A stretch of 64,000 bases of DNA from Bacillus sp. N13C7 (GCF_026790065.1 NZ_JALAMO010000001.1:62001-126000), one strand, 5' to 3'; numbered from the stretch's first letter, positions 28,248 through 38,932 are shown. The notes: a model not told the origin generated them from the sequence alone. Program-made: numbers and translations.

Positions 28248-28898
28248 ATGAATGTGTCAATTCTTTTCGATAACTTCGATATGTATATGGACGGTTTTTA
28301 CCATACCCTGCTCGCTAGTGTCATCGCGCTGGCCGGCAGTTTTGTTCTCGGCGTTGTGGTGGCGGTTATGAGAATTACAGTCTTTAAGCCGCTGCAATGG
28401 CTCGGGACCGCATATGTGGAATTTATCCGCAACATCCCCCTTCTTTTAATTACCTTTGTATTCTATTTCGGCCTTCCAAACGCAGGGCTGAGGCTTGACG
28501 GTTTTCAAGCGGGAACGGTTGCCCTCACCATTTATACCTCAGCGTTTATAGCTGAAGCCATCAGAGCGGGCATCCAGTCTGTCTCAAAAGGACAGATGGA
28601 AGCGGCGCGATCGTCAGGCTTTACCTACAGCCAGGCCATGCTCCACATCATTTTGCCGCAGGCAATCAAAATCGTCATTCCGCCCTTGGGCAATCAATTT
28701 TTAAACTTAGTCAAAAACTCTTCGATTCTTGGGGTTGTGGCCGGGTTGGACCTTATGTATCAGGCCGATTTGGTCTCGTCGAGTACACTCGTTGTATTTG
28801 ATGTTTATATTTATGTGGCGCTTTTTTACTTAGTGCTGACCATACCGCTTAGCATCGGTGTTAACTATTTGGAAAAACGGCTGGAAAGAAGCTATTGA
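28248..28898 (+). CDS. glnM: Glutamine ABC transporter permease GlnM
   Basis: A 216-residue permease of the amino-acid 3-TM HisMQ type, with five hydrophobic segments. The EAA loop is EAARSSGFTYSQAMLHIILPQA, which contacts GlnQ. The start ATG at 28248 is preceded by AAGGAGTG. It pairs with GlnP to form the channel. Between glnH and glnM is a small inverted repeat (CATCCCGGGATG) at about 28192-28203 plus GATGAGCA/TGCTCATC. Confidence 0.93.
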   Translation: MNVSILFDNFDMYMDGFYHTLLASVIALAGSFVLGVVVAVMRITVFKPLQWLGTAYVEFIRNIPLLLITFVFYFGLPNAGLRLDGFQAGTVALTIYTSAFIAEAIRAGIQSVSKGQMEAARSSGFTYSQAMLHIILPQAIKIVIPPLGNQFLNLVKNSSILGVVAGLDLMYQADLVSSSTLVVFDVYIYVALFYLVLTIPLSIGVNYLEKRLERSY

Positions 28899-28914
28899 TA
28901 AGGAGTGAGTTATT

Positions 28915-29571
28915 TTGGATTTCATCGGAGCTTATTCGCAAGAGCATTTAATGTTTTTATGGGATGGCTTTCTCGTCACTCTGTACGTTGCTTTCATCTC
29001 CATCATTCTGAGCTTTTTCTTCGGTTTAATCGCAGGCACCCTGCGTTATGCGAAAGTTCCCGTTCTTTCTCAATTGATTGCGGTTCTCGTTGAAACGATC
29101 AGAAACCTCCCCTTGCTATTAATTATTTTCTTTACGTTTTTTGCCCTTCCGGAAATCGGGATTAAGCTTGAAATTACGGCTGCAGCAATTACAGCATTAA
29201 CGATTTTCGAGTCCGCCATGCTATCTGAAATTATCCGGAGCGGGCTGAAATCAATTGACAAAGGACAAATTGAAGCGGCGCGCTCCTCCGGGCTGAGCTA
29301 TACACAAGCCCTGTTCCTAATCATCATGCCGCAAGCGCTTCGCCGCATGGTTCCCCCCATCGTAAGCCAATTCATTTCTTTATTAAAAGATACATCGCTC
29401 GCTGTTGTGATCGCCCTGCCCGAACTGATTCACAACGCGCAGATTATAAACGGCCAAAGCGCAGACGGCAGTTATTTTTTTCCGATCTTTTTATTTGCGG
29501 CACTCATGTATTTTGCAGTCAATTACAGCCTTTCACTCGCAGCAAGGCGCCTGGAGGCACGGCAAACATAG
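28915..29571 (+). CDS. glnP: Glutamine ABC transporter permease GlnP
   Basis: A 218-residue partner permease of the same family as GlnM, with the EAA loop EAARSSGLSYTQALFLIIMPQA. It starts with TTG at 28915 with AAGGAGTG upstream, the only possible start consistent with the family N-terminus. The gene ends just before a strong terminator. Confidence 0.93.
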   Translation: MDFIGAYSQEHLMFLWDGFLVTLYVAFISIILSFFFGLIAGTLRYAKVPVLSQLIAVLVETIRNLPLLLIIFFTFFALPEIGIKLEITAAAITALTIFESAMLSEIIRSGLKSIDKGQIEAARSSGLSYTQALFLIIMPQALRRMVPPIVSQFISLLKDTSLAVVIALPELIHNAQIINGQSADGSYFFPIFLFAALMYFAVNYSLSLAARRLEARQT

Positions 29572-29603
29572 AAAAGGATACTCTCTGGAGAGTATCCTTT
29601 TTT
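29572..29603. terminator. Terminator between glnP and yrzQ
   Basis: AAAGGATACTCT (29573-29584) pairs with AGAGTATCCTTT (29589-29600), followed by TTTT. On the other strand it has an A/T tail too, so it may also serve yrzQ. Confidence 0.85.
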
Positions 29604-29607
29604 CGCA

Positions 29608-29739
29608 TTAAAACATTTTTGTTATTCTTTTTCTCATTCGCTTCATGCTTCGATTATTCAGCATGTCGGATTGAGTCGCCATTCTGTACACGAGAGCCCC
29701 AGCTCCCAATGCCAAAAGAGAAGTCATCGTCCGATTCAT
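29608..29739 (-). CDS. yrzQ: Small protein YrzQ, 43 residues
   Basis: ATG at 29739 follows AAAGGAGATGCGCAGG. The product begins MNRTMTSLLALGAGALVYRM, a short hydrophobic N-terminal segment, and ends in a basic tail (MKRMRKRITKMF), as in DUF3918 membrane peptides. It is likely membrane-associated. It is downstream of yrzR in the same direction. Function unknown. Confidence 0.85.
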   Translation of the reverse strand: MNRTMTSLLALGAGALVYRMATQSDMLNNRSMKRMRKRITKMF

Positions 29740-29760
29740 CCTGCGCATCTCCTTTCATGG

Positions 29761-29952
29761 TTAAAAATTGATGCTGCGTTCATCCTCAGAAAACAAATCA
29801 TCCAAGCTGCTTAACGTTCCGTCTTCTTCCACTTGATGAGTTGCAATCTTCCCTTTCGCCACTGTCAGCTCAATAAAACAGCCCCAGCAATAATATTGGT
29901 TCACGCCGATTTTCCCGATATCCTTACTTTTGCAGTTCGGGCATATAAGCAT
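29761..29952 (-). CDS. yrzR: Small zinc-ribbon protein YrzR
   Basis: 63 residues with CPNC and CWGC motifs (Cys4, Cys7, Cys22, Cys25), a zinc ribbon, followed by an acidic tail. The N-terminus MLICPNCKSKDIGKIG is typical of small transcription-factor-like ribbons. It is 11 bases downstream of yrrD. Function unknown; a nucleic-acid or protein-binding role is a guess. Confidence 0.88.
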   Translation of the reverse strand: MLICPNCKSKDIGKIGVNQYYCWGCFIELTVAKGKIATHQVEEDGTLSSLDDLFSEDERSINF

Positions 29953-29963
29953 ATTTCACACCT

Positions 29964-30488
29964 CTATCCGTTCAGAACGATCTCGTCTTTCCGCACCTCG
30001 ACAAGCGAATCCGCTCTTTGGATCTGGCGCTTGCTTCCCGCCAGGTCAGAAAAGAAACCGTCCGAGAGTTCATATGCTACGATTATGCCCCTGTCCAAAC
30101 AAAAGTATACATCTTCCAGCATCCCCAATATATCTCCCTCTTGCGATTTCACAAGCTTCATTTTCATCTGTTCGTATGTGAAGCATAATTTCGGAAGAGG
30201 CAGAAGCTGTTCTGAACTGACCGAGGCCATTATGCGGTCATCAAGAATGGAAGAGATATCACACGCCCGCAATAGCGCATGATGATGATGCAAAAACCGT
30301 TTTTGTGCAAGAATAAACCCAAGACAATCTCCCTGCAGAGAAAAACAAATATCAGAAATTGTCCCGAGATAACAAGAAGTTCGTTCTGAGTATACTGGGA
30401 ATCCTTCTACCTCATGGCATGTTCTCAAAGTGTGATCAACCACCTTTTGTTGAACAGGCTTAGGTTTTGCTTTGCGCCCTTGACTCAT
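29964..30488 (-). CDS. yrrD: PRC-barrel domain protein YrrD
   Basis: 174 residues with two PRC-barrel-like halves (FPVYSERTSCYLGTISDICF and GDILGMLEDVYFCLDRGIIVAYEL). PRC barrels are found in RimM and photosynthetic reaction-centre H subunits, so an RNA- or ribosome-related function is possible, but none is shown. An Arg/Lys-rich N-terminus (MSQGRKAKPKP) suggests nucleic-acid contact. Lies between recD2 and yrzR, all same strand. Confidence 0.85.
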   Translation of the reverse strand: MSQGRKAKPKPVQQKVVDHTLRTCHEVEGFPVYSERTSCYLGTISDICFSLQGDCLGFILAQKRFLHHHHALLRACDISSILDDRIMASVSSEQLLPLPKLCFTYEQMKMKLVKSQEGDILGMLEDVYFCLDRGIIVAYELSDGFFSDLAGSKRQIQRADSLVEVRKDEIVLNG

Positions 30489-30529
30489 ACGATGAAATCA
30501 CTTCCACCGCAAATAAAAGACCCCCGCTG

Positions 30530-32932
30530 TCACGGGAGCCTTTGTTCTTCCTTCATAAAATCGAATGGTGTTATGCCTTCCATGCCAATATTGGCATCGA
30601 GTACGCTGAATGGGAGCTCTTTTTGCAAAGCTTCAAGCTCTGCATCCATTTCCTCAACCTGCATTGACAGCCTGTTTTTCAAAGAAGTCTGTCTGACAGT
30701 TGCATCATTATTCTTTACGCCCCACTCCAGCGCCTCCTCTTCTCCGCATAAAATGAGAAATTTCTTTGCTCTCGTAATCGCGGTATAAAGAAGGTTTCTT
30801 CTGAGCATTCTATAGTAGCCTTTCACAACGGGCAAAACCACAATCGGAAATTCACTTCCCTGCGATTTATGAATAGAGCAGCAATACGCATGGGTAAACT
30901 GGTTAAAATCTTTTTTCGTAAACGTCATTTCGTTGCCGTCAAAAGAAACGACGGCCATGTCTTCTTTTTCTGTGTTTTCCTTCGCATAAAATATTGACGT
31001 GATTTCGCCAATATCTCCGTTGAACACATTGTTTTCCGGCTGATTGACGAGCTGCAAAATTTTGTCTCCGGTTCTGTAGACAACATCCCCGAACTTGATT
31101 TCTCTCCGCTTTTCTTTAGGAGGATTCAAAATGTCCTGAAGCATCACATTCAGTTCATTGATCCCGGCTTTTCCTCTGTACATCGGGGCGAGGACCTGAA
31201 TGTCCTTTGCCGTATAGCCTTTTTTCAATGCATTGGCGACAACCTTCTCAACCACCTCTTTAATTTGTGAGCCTCCGCAGCGAATAAAGGAACGGTCCTT
31301 CGTCGGTGCAGTCAAATTGTTCGGCAGCAAGCCATTTTTCATTTGGTGAGCAAGCTCGACGATTGATGACCCCTCTGCCTGGCGGTAGATATCTGTCAGT
31401 CTCACAGTCGGAATCACCTGGGATGCCAAAAGGTCTCTCAGCACTTGGCCCGGACCGACAGAAGGCAGCTGATCTTCGTCACCGACGATGATAATTTGAA
31501 TATGATCAGGAATCGCTTTGAACAAATGGTTCGCAAGCCATATATCAAGCATACTGGCTTCATCGATTATTAACAGCTTCCCTTCGATCGGCTGATCCTC
31601 TGTATGGGTAAACCCTTCAGCGCCGTTCCAGCCAAGGAGCCTGTGAATCGTAACTGCCGGAAGCCCCGTTGATTCACTCATTCGTTTCGCCGCTCTTCCT
31701 GTCGGTGCTGCCAATACAACTGGAAAAGCTTCATCCTTTTTATAAGCTGACGGGTCGAGTGACACACCATGAAGCTCTCCGTACAGTTCAACAATTCCTC
31801 TGATTACCGTCGTTTTCCCCGTTCCCGGCCCCCCAGTTAAAAGGAGCATCGGTGAGGAAAGAGCTTTTTGAATCGCTTCCTTCTGGCTGGGGGCATATTG
31901 AACGTTCATCCGTTCTTCCAGCTCCCCTAAAGCGAGCAGAAATTCTGATTCAGGAAACTGGTCGTCGTATTCGGTTTGGCTAGCGATATGTTTCACCCGC
32001 TTTGCCACGTTTTGTTCTGCGTAAAACAGCGATGGAAAATAACAGCGTCCATCCTCTATGACAATGTCTTTATTTTCTCCAAGAGCAATAATTGCGTTAG
32101 CGGCATCCATTTCTGTGATGCGCTGCCCTTCCCTTGCTGACTGGTTCAACAGTGATTGGGTGTCAATAATCAGCTGTTCCGTTTCTATGTACGTGTGCCC
32201 CTCTGACAGACAAGTCGTTTCAAGCGTGTACAAAATGGCGGCTTTTACCCGCTCAGGATGGTTACCCGAAAGACCCATTCTGCTGCCCAGCTCATCCGCT
32301 TTCCCAAACCCGATGCCTTCTACATCCTTTACAAGCTGATAAGGGTTTTCCTGGATCTTTTCAAGGGTTTCGGATTCATAGGCTTGATAAATTTTCATAG
32401 ACAGCTGCGGGCCAAAGCCAAACTGATTCAGGGAAATCATGATTTGTTCCAGTCCCTGATGCCGCTGCAAGGCGCCGGCTAACGTATCAGCTTTCTTTTT
32501 TGAGAGCCTCGGAACATCATAAAGGACTGAAGCGTCAGCCAATATTTTATTAATGGCATTGTCACCCAGCTTTTTGACAATTTCTTCAGCTGTTTTTTTG
32601 CCGATTCCCTCGAATAAATCACTCGATAAATATTGAATAATGCCTTCCTTAGTCGTCGGTATCTCTTTTTTGAAATGCTCCGCTTGAAATTGGAGCCCGA
32701 ATTTCGGGTGGGTTACGATCTTTCCGTAAAACGTGTAGGTCTCTTCTTCTTGAAGCGCAGGGAAGTAGCCCGTCACGGATACGGCTTTATCTTCAATGGC
32801 TTCGGAGGTCTCTGTGACTTTCACTTTCAGAACCGTATATAAATTGGTGTCATTATGATAGATGACTGTGTTGACTGTCCCTTTTAAATAGGGCTCTTCC
32901 TCCAGTTTAAGCTGATCCGGATGCTGCTGCAC
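30530..32932 (-). CDS. recD2: ATP-dependent DNA helicase RecD2
   Basis: 800 residues, SF1B helicase of the RecD2/TraA type. The N-terminal OB/HhH region (YLKGTVNTVIYH; EGIGFGKADELG) precedes motor domain 1A with Walker A GGPGTGKTT at about 350, Walker B IIDEASMLD, and motif VI LYTAITRAK near the C-terminus. It acts in replication-fork maintenance and repair without RecBC. The start is a GTG at 32932 with AGGAGGAGGG upstream. Directly follows yrrB. Confidence 0.94.
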   Translation of the reverse strand: MQQHPDQLKLEEEPYLKGTVNTVIYHNDTNLYTVLKVKVTETSEAIEDKAVSVTGYFPALQEEETYTFYGKIVTHPKFGLQFQAEHFKKEIPTTKEGIIQYLSSDLFEGIGKKTAEEIVKKLGDNAINKILADASVLYDVPRLSKKKADTLAGALQRHQGLEQIMISLNQFGFGPQLSMKIYQAYESETLEKIQENPYQLVKDVEGIGFGKADELGSRMGLSGNHPERVKAAILYTLETTCLSEGHTYIETEQLIIDTQSLLNQSAREGQRITEMDAANAIIALGENKDIVIEDGRCYFPSLFYAEQNVAKRVKHIASQTEYDDQFPESEFLLALGELEERMNVQYAPSQKEAIQKALSSPMLLLTGGPGTGKTTVIRGIVELYGELHGVSLDPSAYKKDEAFPVVLAAPTGRAAKRMSESTGLPAVTIHRLLGWNGAEGFTHTEDQPIEGKLLIIDEASMLDIWLANHLFKAIPDHIQIIIVGDEDQLPSVGPGQVLRDLLASQVIPTVRLTDIYRQAEGSSIVELAHQMKNGLLPNNLTAPTKDRSFIRCGGSQIKEVVEKVVANALKKGYTAKDIQVLAPMYRGKAGINELNVMLQDILNPPKEKRREIKFGDVVYRTGDKILQLVNQPENNVFNGDIGEITSIFYAKENTEKEDMAVVSFDGNEMTFTKKDFNQFTHAYCCSIHKSQGSEFPIVVLPVVKGYYRMLRRNLLYTAITRAKKFLILCGEEEALEWGVKNNDATVRQTSLKNRLSMQVEEMDAELEALQKELPFSVLDANIGMEGITPFDFMKEEQRLP

Positions 32933-32956
32933 GAGCTGTCCCTCCTCCTGTGCCTG

Positions 32957-33607
32957 TTATGATGGGTCGATCAGTTTTTTAGCATGAAGCGCCAGCATAT
33001 GATCCGGCTGAATGTCGATCGCCTTGTTCAGCATTTCCAGCGCTTTTTCTCGGTTTTCTTTATAAGCATAAGCGACACCGGCATTATAAAATGCATCAGC
33101 GTGGCCTGGGTCTTGTTCTGTTACAGCTGCAAATTGGCTGAGTGCTTCGTCCAGCATGCCCTCGTTCGCTAAGCACATCCCAAATTGAAAGCGTGCTTCT
33201 GTATCGTTCTCATTCAGTTCGACCGCTCTTTGTAAATATGGCAGTGCAAGCTTAGGCTGTTCGAGCTTGACCAGAACCGTTCCGAGCATATAAAACAGGT
33301 CGCCGTTTTCCATCCCGGCACGAAGCGCTTTTTCAAACATGTCTTTCGCTTCTTTGTACATTTCTTTTACGACATAGACATTTCCTGCTCCATAATAAGC
33401 AGTGGCGGCGCTGCTGTCTAATTCAAGCGCTTTATCATAAAACGCTAAAGCCCGTTCCAGCTCGTTTATAGATGAAAGCAGGTTGGCAAAATTGATATAT
33501 GGAATGGCGTCTTCTTTATTTTCTTCAATCGCTTTTGTAAATGCCTCTGCCGCTTTCTCGTAATCACCTTTTTGCATCGCCTCTATACCGAGTTGATTAT
33601 AATCCAC
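32957..33607 (-). CDS. yrrB: TPR-repeat protein YrrB
   Basis: 216 residues built of about six tetratricopeptide repeats (e.g. AEAFTKAIEENKEDAIPYINFANLL; ALAFYDKALELDSSAATAYYGAGNVY in part). The repeats form a helical superhelix for protein binding. There is no signal or membrane segment. Known crystal structures of the family show a scaffold; the partner is unknown. It lies between mnmA and recD2; its proximity to mnmA and yrvO has led to suggestions of a tRNA-thiolation link (inference). Confidence 0.92.
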   Translation of the reverse strand: MDYNQLGIEAMQKGDYEKAAEAFTKAIEENKEDAIPYINFANLLSSINELERALAFYDKALELDSSAATAYYGAGNVYVVKEMYKEAKDMFEKALRAGMENGDLFYMLGTVLVKLEQPKLALPYLQRAVELNENDTEARFQFGMCLANEGMLDEALSQFAAVTEQDPGHADAFYNAGVAYAYKENREKALEMLNKAIDIQPDHMLALHAKKLIDPS

Positions 33608-33628
33608 CGACTATCTTCCTTTCATTAA

Positions 33629-33656
33629 AAAACCCCAACTCAGTGTTGAGGTTTTT
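33629..33656 (-). terminator. Terminator of mnmA
   Basis: AAAACCCCAAC (33629-33639) pairs with GTTGAGGTTTT (33645-33655), with a U-tract on the minus strand, between mnmA and yrrB. Confidence 0.8.
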
Positions 33657-33662
33657 TATCTT

Positions 33663-34805
<1,143 letters not shown>

Positions 34806-35948
34806 TTATTGTGTCAGCCGTTTGACAACGTCGGCCACATGTTTGGCAGCAGTTTTCACTTGCTCAGCCGTATTGCCGAGGCCGAAGCTGATCCGAATCG
34901 AGGACGTCAGCCGGTCACTCTCTTCTCCGAACATGGCAGTCAAAACATGTGACGGCAGGACTGAACCAGCCGTGCACGCTGAACCGCTGGAGACAGCGAC
35001 ACCCGCCATATCAAGATTGACCAGCAGCGCTTCCACTGACACACCGGGGAAATAAAGATTCAGAACATGCGGCAGACTATGCTCTTTGTCCCCATTGATC
35101 TCGAATGCCACACCTGCATCTCTAAGCGTGTCGGCAAAGATTGCTTTAAACGATTGATACTTCTCGTTTTTTTCGTCCCGTTCTTCACCTGACAGCTTGA
35201 TCGCTTCTTTCAGCCCGACAATGCCTGGAACATTTTCCGTTCCGGCACGGCGTTTTCTCTCTTGCTCTCCTCCGAATAAAAGCGGTGAAAGCTTCACATC
35301 TTTACTAGCATATAAAAAGCCTGTCCCTTTTGGCCCGTTGAGCTTGTGCCCGGAAACAGACAGAAGGTCAATATGGCTGTTTTTCACATGAATTGGCAGC
35401 AACCCGAATGCCTGAACAGCATCCGTATGAAAATAAGCCTGGTGTTCCTTCAACAGCTCACCGATTTCATTGATCGGCTGCACTGTTCCGACTTCATTAT
35501 TCCCATACATCACTGTCACAAGGATTGTATCATCACGCAGTGCTTCTTTCACCTGTTTTGCATTGACTCTGCCATTCTGGTCAACGTCCAGGTACGTTAT
35601 TTCAAATCCGTCTCCCTCAAGCTTTTCACACGTGTGAAGGACGGCGTGATGCTCAATTTTTGTCGTGATAATATGTCTGCCCATATCTTTTCTTGCAAGC
35701 GCGGTTCCCATGATAGCCAAGTTATCGGCTTCCGTTCCCCCGCTTGTAAAAATGATCTCCTGCTCTGACGCTCCGATTTCAGCTACAATCTGCGCTCTTG
35801 CTTCGTCCACCCATTTTCGAGATTCTCTTCCAAATGAATGAATGCTGGATGGATTGCCGAAATTGCCGGAGAAATGCGGAATCATTTTTTCCAGCACGCG
35901 CTCATCCATCGGAGACGTTGCGGCATGATCTAAATAAATCCGTTCCAT
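34806..35948 (-). CDS. yrvO: Cysteine desulfurase YrvO
   Basis: 380 residues, PLP enzyme of the NifS/IscS class. PLP lysine is in SVSGHKLNGPKGTGFLY; the catalytic Cys is in AVSSGSACTAGS. YLDHAATSPMDERVL is the usual N-terminus. In B. subtilis YrvO passes sulfur directly to MnmA. Immediately upstream of mnmA (27 bases) and downstream of cymR. Confidence 0.95.
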   Translation of the reverse strand: MERIYLDHAATSPMDERVLEKMIPHFSGNFGNPSSIHSFGRESRKWVDEARAQIVAEIGASEQEIIFTSGGTEADNLAIMGTALARKDMGRHIITTKIEHHAVLHTCEKLEGDGFEITYLDVDQNGRVNAKQVKEALRDDTILVTVMYGNNEVGTVQPINEIGELLKEHQAYFHTDAVQAFGLLPIHVKNSHIDLLSVSGHKLNGPKGTGFLYASKDVKLSPLLFGGEQERKRRAGTENVPGIVGLKEAIKLSGEERDEKNEKYQSFKAIFADTLRDAGVAFEINGDKEHSLPHVLNLYFPGVSVEALLVNLDMAGVAVSSGSACTAGSVLPSHVLTAMFGEESDRLTSSIRISFGLGNTAEQVKTAAKHVADVVKRLTQ

Positions 35949-35966
35949 TATGTTTACACCTCTGAT

Positions 35967-36383
35967 CTAAATATAGAACATATAAGCTTCTTGCTCTCCG
36001 TCTGTATAGCTGGCAAGATCCTCTAATGTTGTACTGTCTAAAACCTCTTTCACAGCATCCCGGATGCGAATCCAGAGCTCACGCTTGGCAGGCTCCTCGT
36101 CTTCCAGCACTTCAACAGGACTGATCGGCCCCTCGAGTACACGGATAATATCTCCCGCCGTTATCGCGTCCGGCTCACTGCCTAATACATATCCGCCGTA
36201 TGCGCCTCTGATGCTTTTCACTAAACCGGCATTTCTGAGCGGCGATACCAGCTGCTCCAAATAATGCTCGGACAAATTATTCGTCTGTGCGATGCTTTTT
36301 AATGAAGTCGGGCCCTCACCATGTTTTTTTGCAAGCTCGATCATAATGGTGAGTCCGTATCTTCCCTTAGTTGATATTTTCAA
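35967..36383 (-). CDS. cymR: Rrf2-family cysteine regulator CymR
   Basis: 138 residues, winged-helix Rrf2 repressor of cysteine and sulfur genes, active with CysK as a sensor complex (established knowledge). HTH stretch SLKSIAQTNNLSEHYLEQLVSPLRNAGLV is followed by the Gly-rich wing GAYGGYVLG. No cysteines for an Fe-S cluster, unlike IscR. The start is TTG at 36383, six bases from AGAGGTG, giving the known 138-residue form; an ATG at 36386 is three bases closer. It is upstream of yrvO, so sulfur control and use are linked. Confidence 0.93.
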   Translation of the reverse strand: MKISTKGRYGLTIMIELAKKHGEGPTSLKSIAQTNNLSEHYLEQLVSPLRNAGLVKSIRGAYGGYVLGSEPDAITAGDIIRVLEGPISPVEVLEDEEPAKRELWIRIRDAVKEVLDSTTLEDLASYTDGEQEAYMFYI

Positions 36384-36585
36384 CATGAACACCTCTGTTA
36401 TTTCATGATTTTCCACATTTATAATGGTAATTTCTATATGATTCGTCCGTTTATTATCTAATAGACCAACTGTTATTATAACATACCTTCAGCTAATTTT
36501 CATTGAGGCAGGCGGAAAACGGGGCTTTCCCCTTTTCTAATGTCCGTTTTTCCGTTACCCTGTAATTATGTAAGGAGAGATGATG

Positions 36586-37851
36586 ATGAAGCCATTGGCA
36601 TATCGGATGCGTCCGACAAAAATAGAGGATATTATCGGCCAGCAGCATCTGGTGGCTGAAGATAAAATTATCGGCAGAATGGTCCAGGCAAAACATTTGT
36701 CATCCATGATTTTGTACGGGCCGCCCGGAATTGGAAAAACATCAATCGCAACAGCAATCGCCGGATCAACAAGTATTGCTTTTCGAAAGCTGAATGCTGT
36801 CATTAACAATAAAAAAGATATGGAAATCGTAGCCCAGGAAGCCAAAATGTCCGGCCAGGTGATTCTGATTCTGGATGAAGTTCACAGGCTTGATAAAGGG
36901 AAACAAGATTTTCTTTTGCCCTACTTAGAAAACGGGATGATCATTTTGATCGGAGCAACCACGGCTAATCCGTATCATGCCATTAATCCTGCGATCAGAA
37001 GCCGGACACAGATCTTTGAGCTTGAGCCGTTAACACCGGAGCTGATTAAACAGGCTCTCGAACGGGCTCTTCATGATGAGCACCGGGGCCTTGGCACCTA
37101 TTCTGTATCCGTTGATGATCAGGCGATGGAGCATTTTGCCCATGGATGCGGGGGGGATGTCCGCTCTGCTTTAAATGCGCTTGAGCTGGCCGTCTTATCA
37201 ACAAAGGAATCAGCCGATGGCGTGATTCACATTACATTAGAAACCGCGGAAGAATGTTTGCAGAAAAAGAGCTTTTCTCACGATAAAGACGGTGACGCGC
37301 ATTATGATGTTTTGTCCGCTTTTCAAAAATCGATCCGCGGCTCTGATGCCAACGCCGCTCTTCACTATTTGGCAAGATTAATTGAAGCTGGAGATCTGGA
37401 AAGCATCGCGAGAAGACTGCTGGTCATTGCCTATGAAGATGTCGGCTTAGCAAGCCCGCAAGCCGGCCCGAGGGTGCTGCACGCTGTTCAGACCGCGGAG
37501 CGGGTCGGTTTTCCCGAAGCGCGAATTCCGCTGGCCAACGCTGTCATTGAACTTTGCCTCTCTCCAAAATCAAACTCAGCCATTCTGGCAATCGATGAGG
37601 CGCTGGCGGATATCAGAGCCGGAAAAATTGGGGATGTCCCGAAGCATTTAAAGGACGCGCATTATAAAGGAGCTCAGGAATTAGGAAGAGGAATCGACTA
37701 TAAATACCCGCACAATTACGACAACGGATGGGTCGAACAGCAATATCTCCCTGACCCTTTAAAAAACAAGCAATATTACAAGCCGAAGCAAACGGGCAAG
37801 TTCGAATCCGCGTTAAAGCAGGTATACGACAAATTAATGAGAAGAAAATAA
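36586..37851 (+). CDS. rarA: Replication-associated recombination protein RarA (YrvN)
   Basis: 421 residues, AAA+ clamp-loader-like ATPase of the RarA/MgsA/WRNIP1 family. Walker A is GPPGIGKTS, Walker B is LILDEVHRLDK. It acts at stalled forks. The start is the third of three tandem ATGs (36586), properly spaced from AAGGAGAG. Divergent from cymR; ends in a terminator shared with tcdA. Confidence 0.94.
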   Translation: MKPLAYRMRPTKIEDIIGQQHLVAEDKIIGRMVQAKHLSSMILYGPPGIGKTSIATAIAGSTSIAFRKLNAVINNKKDMEIVAQEAKMSGQVILILDEVHRLDKGKQDFLLPYLENGMIILIGATTANPYHAINPAIRSRTQIFELEPLTPELIKQALERALHDEHRGLGTYSVSVDDQAMEHFAHGCGGDVRSALNALELAVLSTKESADGVIHITLETAEECLQKKSFSHDKDGDAHYDVLSAFQKSIRGSDANAALHYLARLIEAGDLESIARRLLVIAYEDVGLASPQAGPRVLHAVQTAERVGFPEARIPLANAVIELCLSPKSNSAILAIDEALADIRAGKIGDVPKHLKDAHYKGAQELGRGIDYKYPHNYDNGWVEQQYLPDPLKNKQYYKPKQTGKFESALKQVYDKLMRRK

Positions 37852-37854
37852 GAC

Positions 37855-37889
37855 AAAAACAGCCTTGATGATACTCAAGGCTGTTTTTT
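37855..37889. terminator. Bidirectional terminator between rarA and tcdA
   Basis: AAAAACAGCCTTGA (37855-37868) pairs with TCAAGGCTGTTTTT (37875-37888), with A/T tails on both sides. Confidence 0.85.
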
Positions 37890-37894
37890 ATGCG

Positions 37895-38659
37895 TTATTT
37901 ATCTTTCACACGTTTGATTTCAATGTCTTTCAATAGATCCATGACCACATGTCCGCCCATAATCAAACCGGCCACTGACGGCACAAAAGCATTAGAGGAT
38001 GGCGGCATTTTTGCTTTACGGATTTTCGCTTCGTCATTCCCCACTTCTTTTCTGACATCTTCCCGAATAACAATCGGGCTTTCGTCAGAGAAAATGACTT
38101 GAACGCCTTTTTTGATGCCCTCTTTGCGTAGTTTCGTACGAACGACCTTCGCAATTGGATCAGTGTGCGTTTTTGAGATATCAGCGATTTGAAAGCGTGT
38201 CGGATCCGTTTTATTCGCGGCCCCCATGCTGGAGATAAGCGGAATATCACGTTTTAGACATTCTTTCATTAAATGAATTTTATAATAGATGGTGTCTGAC
38301 GCATCAATGACATAGTCAAGATCATAGTCAAAAAATTGCTCATATGTTTCTTCGGTATAGAACATTTTTAACGCGATCACTTCACACTCTGGGTTAATGT
38401 CTGCGATCCGCGCTTTCATTAAATCAACTTTCGGCTGTCCGACAGTTGAAAGCAGCGCATGAAGCTGGCGGTTTACATTGGTAATGTCGACATCATCTTT
38501 GTCAACGAGCAAAATGCGGCCAACGCCTGACCGTGCGAGAGCTTCCGCTGCGAACGATCCGACTCCGCCGACCCCAAGCACAGCAACCGTGCTGTTTTTC
38601 AGCGTTTCAAGGCCTTCTTTTCCGATAGCTAATTCATTACGTGAAAACTGGTGTAACAA
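37895..38659 (-). CDS. tcdA: tRNA threonylcarbamoyladenosine dehydratase TcdA (YrvM)
   Basis: 254 residues, E1-like ThiF-fold ATPase that cyclises t6A to ct6A at tRNA position 37. The Rossmann nucleotide site is VAVLGVGGVGSFAAEAL and DKDDVDITNVNRQ. Starts with TTG at 38659 after GGAGTGAGG, giving the family length; the longer ATG frame extends into a region with no ribosome site. It lies downstream of the 6S RNA. Confidence 0.93.
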   Translation of the reverse strand: MLHQFSRNELAIGKEGLETLKNSTVAVLGVGGVGSFAAEALARSGVGRILLVDKDDVDITNVNRQLHALLSTVGQPKVDLMKARIADINPECEVIALKMFYTEETYEQFFDYDLDYVIDASDTIYYKIHLMKECLKRDIPLISSMGAANKTDPTRFQIADISKTHTDPIAKVVRTKLRKEGIKKGVQVIFSDESPIVIREDVRKEVGNDEAKIRKAKMPPSSNAFVPSVAGLIMGGHVVMDLLKDIEIKRVKDK

Positions 38660-38742
38660 GAACCTCACTCCACATTCGTATTCTGGTTTCATCTATAAAA
38701 TGGCTGATACTGGAACAGCCGTTTTTCTGCGCACAAAAAATA

Positions 38743-38932
38743 AAGTCCCAATAGTGCCGTTGCAGCTTTCCTTTGTTTTGAACCCGCTCTCAGCAGGTGG
38801 GTGCCCTCTTTTAAATCTTGTAAGTCCTCTTTACCGAATGAAAAGAGGCATGTACGCCATTTAAAAATGCGGGCTCCCAAATCAAAAAAATGTTCGGTCA
38901 AAACTAGGTGTACAACTAACACATCAGGACTT
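38743..38932 (-). ncRNA. bsrA: 6S-1 RNA (bsrA)
   Basis: The minus-strand segment between aspS and tcdA matches B. subtilis 6S-1 RNA as I know it, starting AAGTCCTGATGTGTTAG and ending ATTGGGACTTTATTTTTT. The ends pair (AAGTCC with GGGACTT) to make the closing stem, and the centre holds the open promoter-like bubble flanked by pairing arms (e.g. GGGAGCCCGC with GCGGGT). It binds SigA-RNA polymerase and restrains transcription in stationary phase. Its position between aspS and yrvM is as in B. subtilis (established knowledge). A U-tract at the 3' end acts as terminator. Confidence 0.95.
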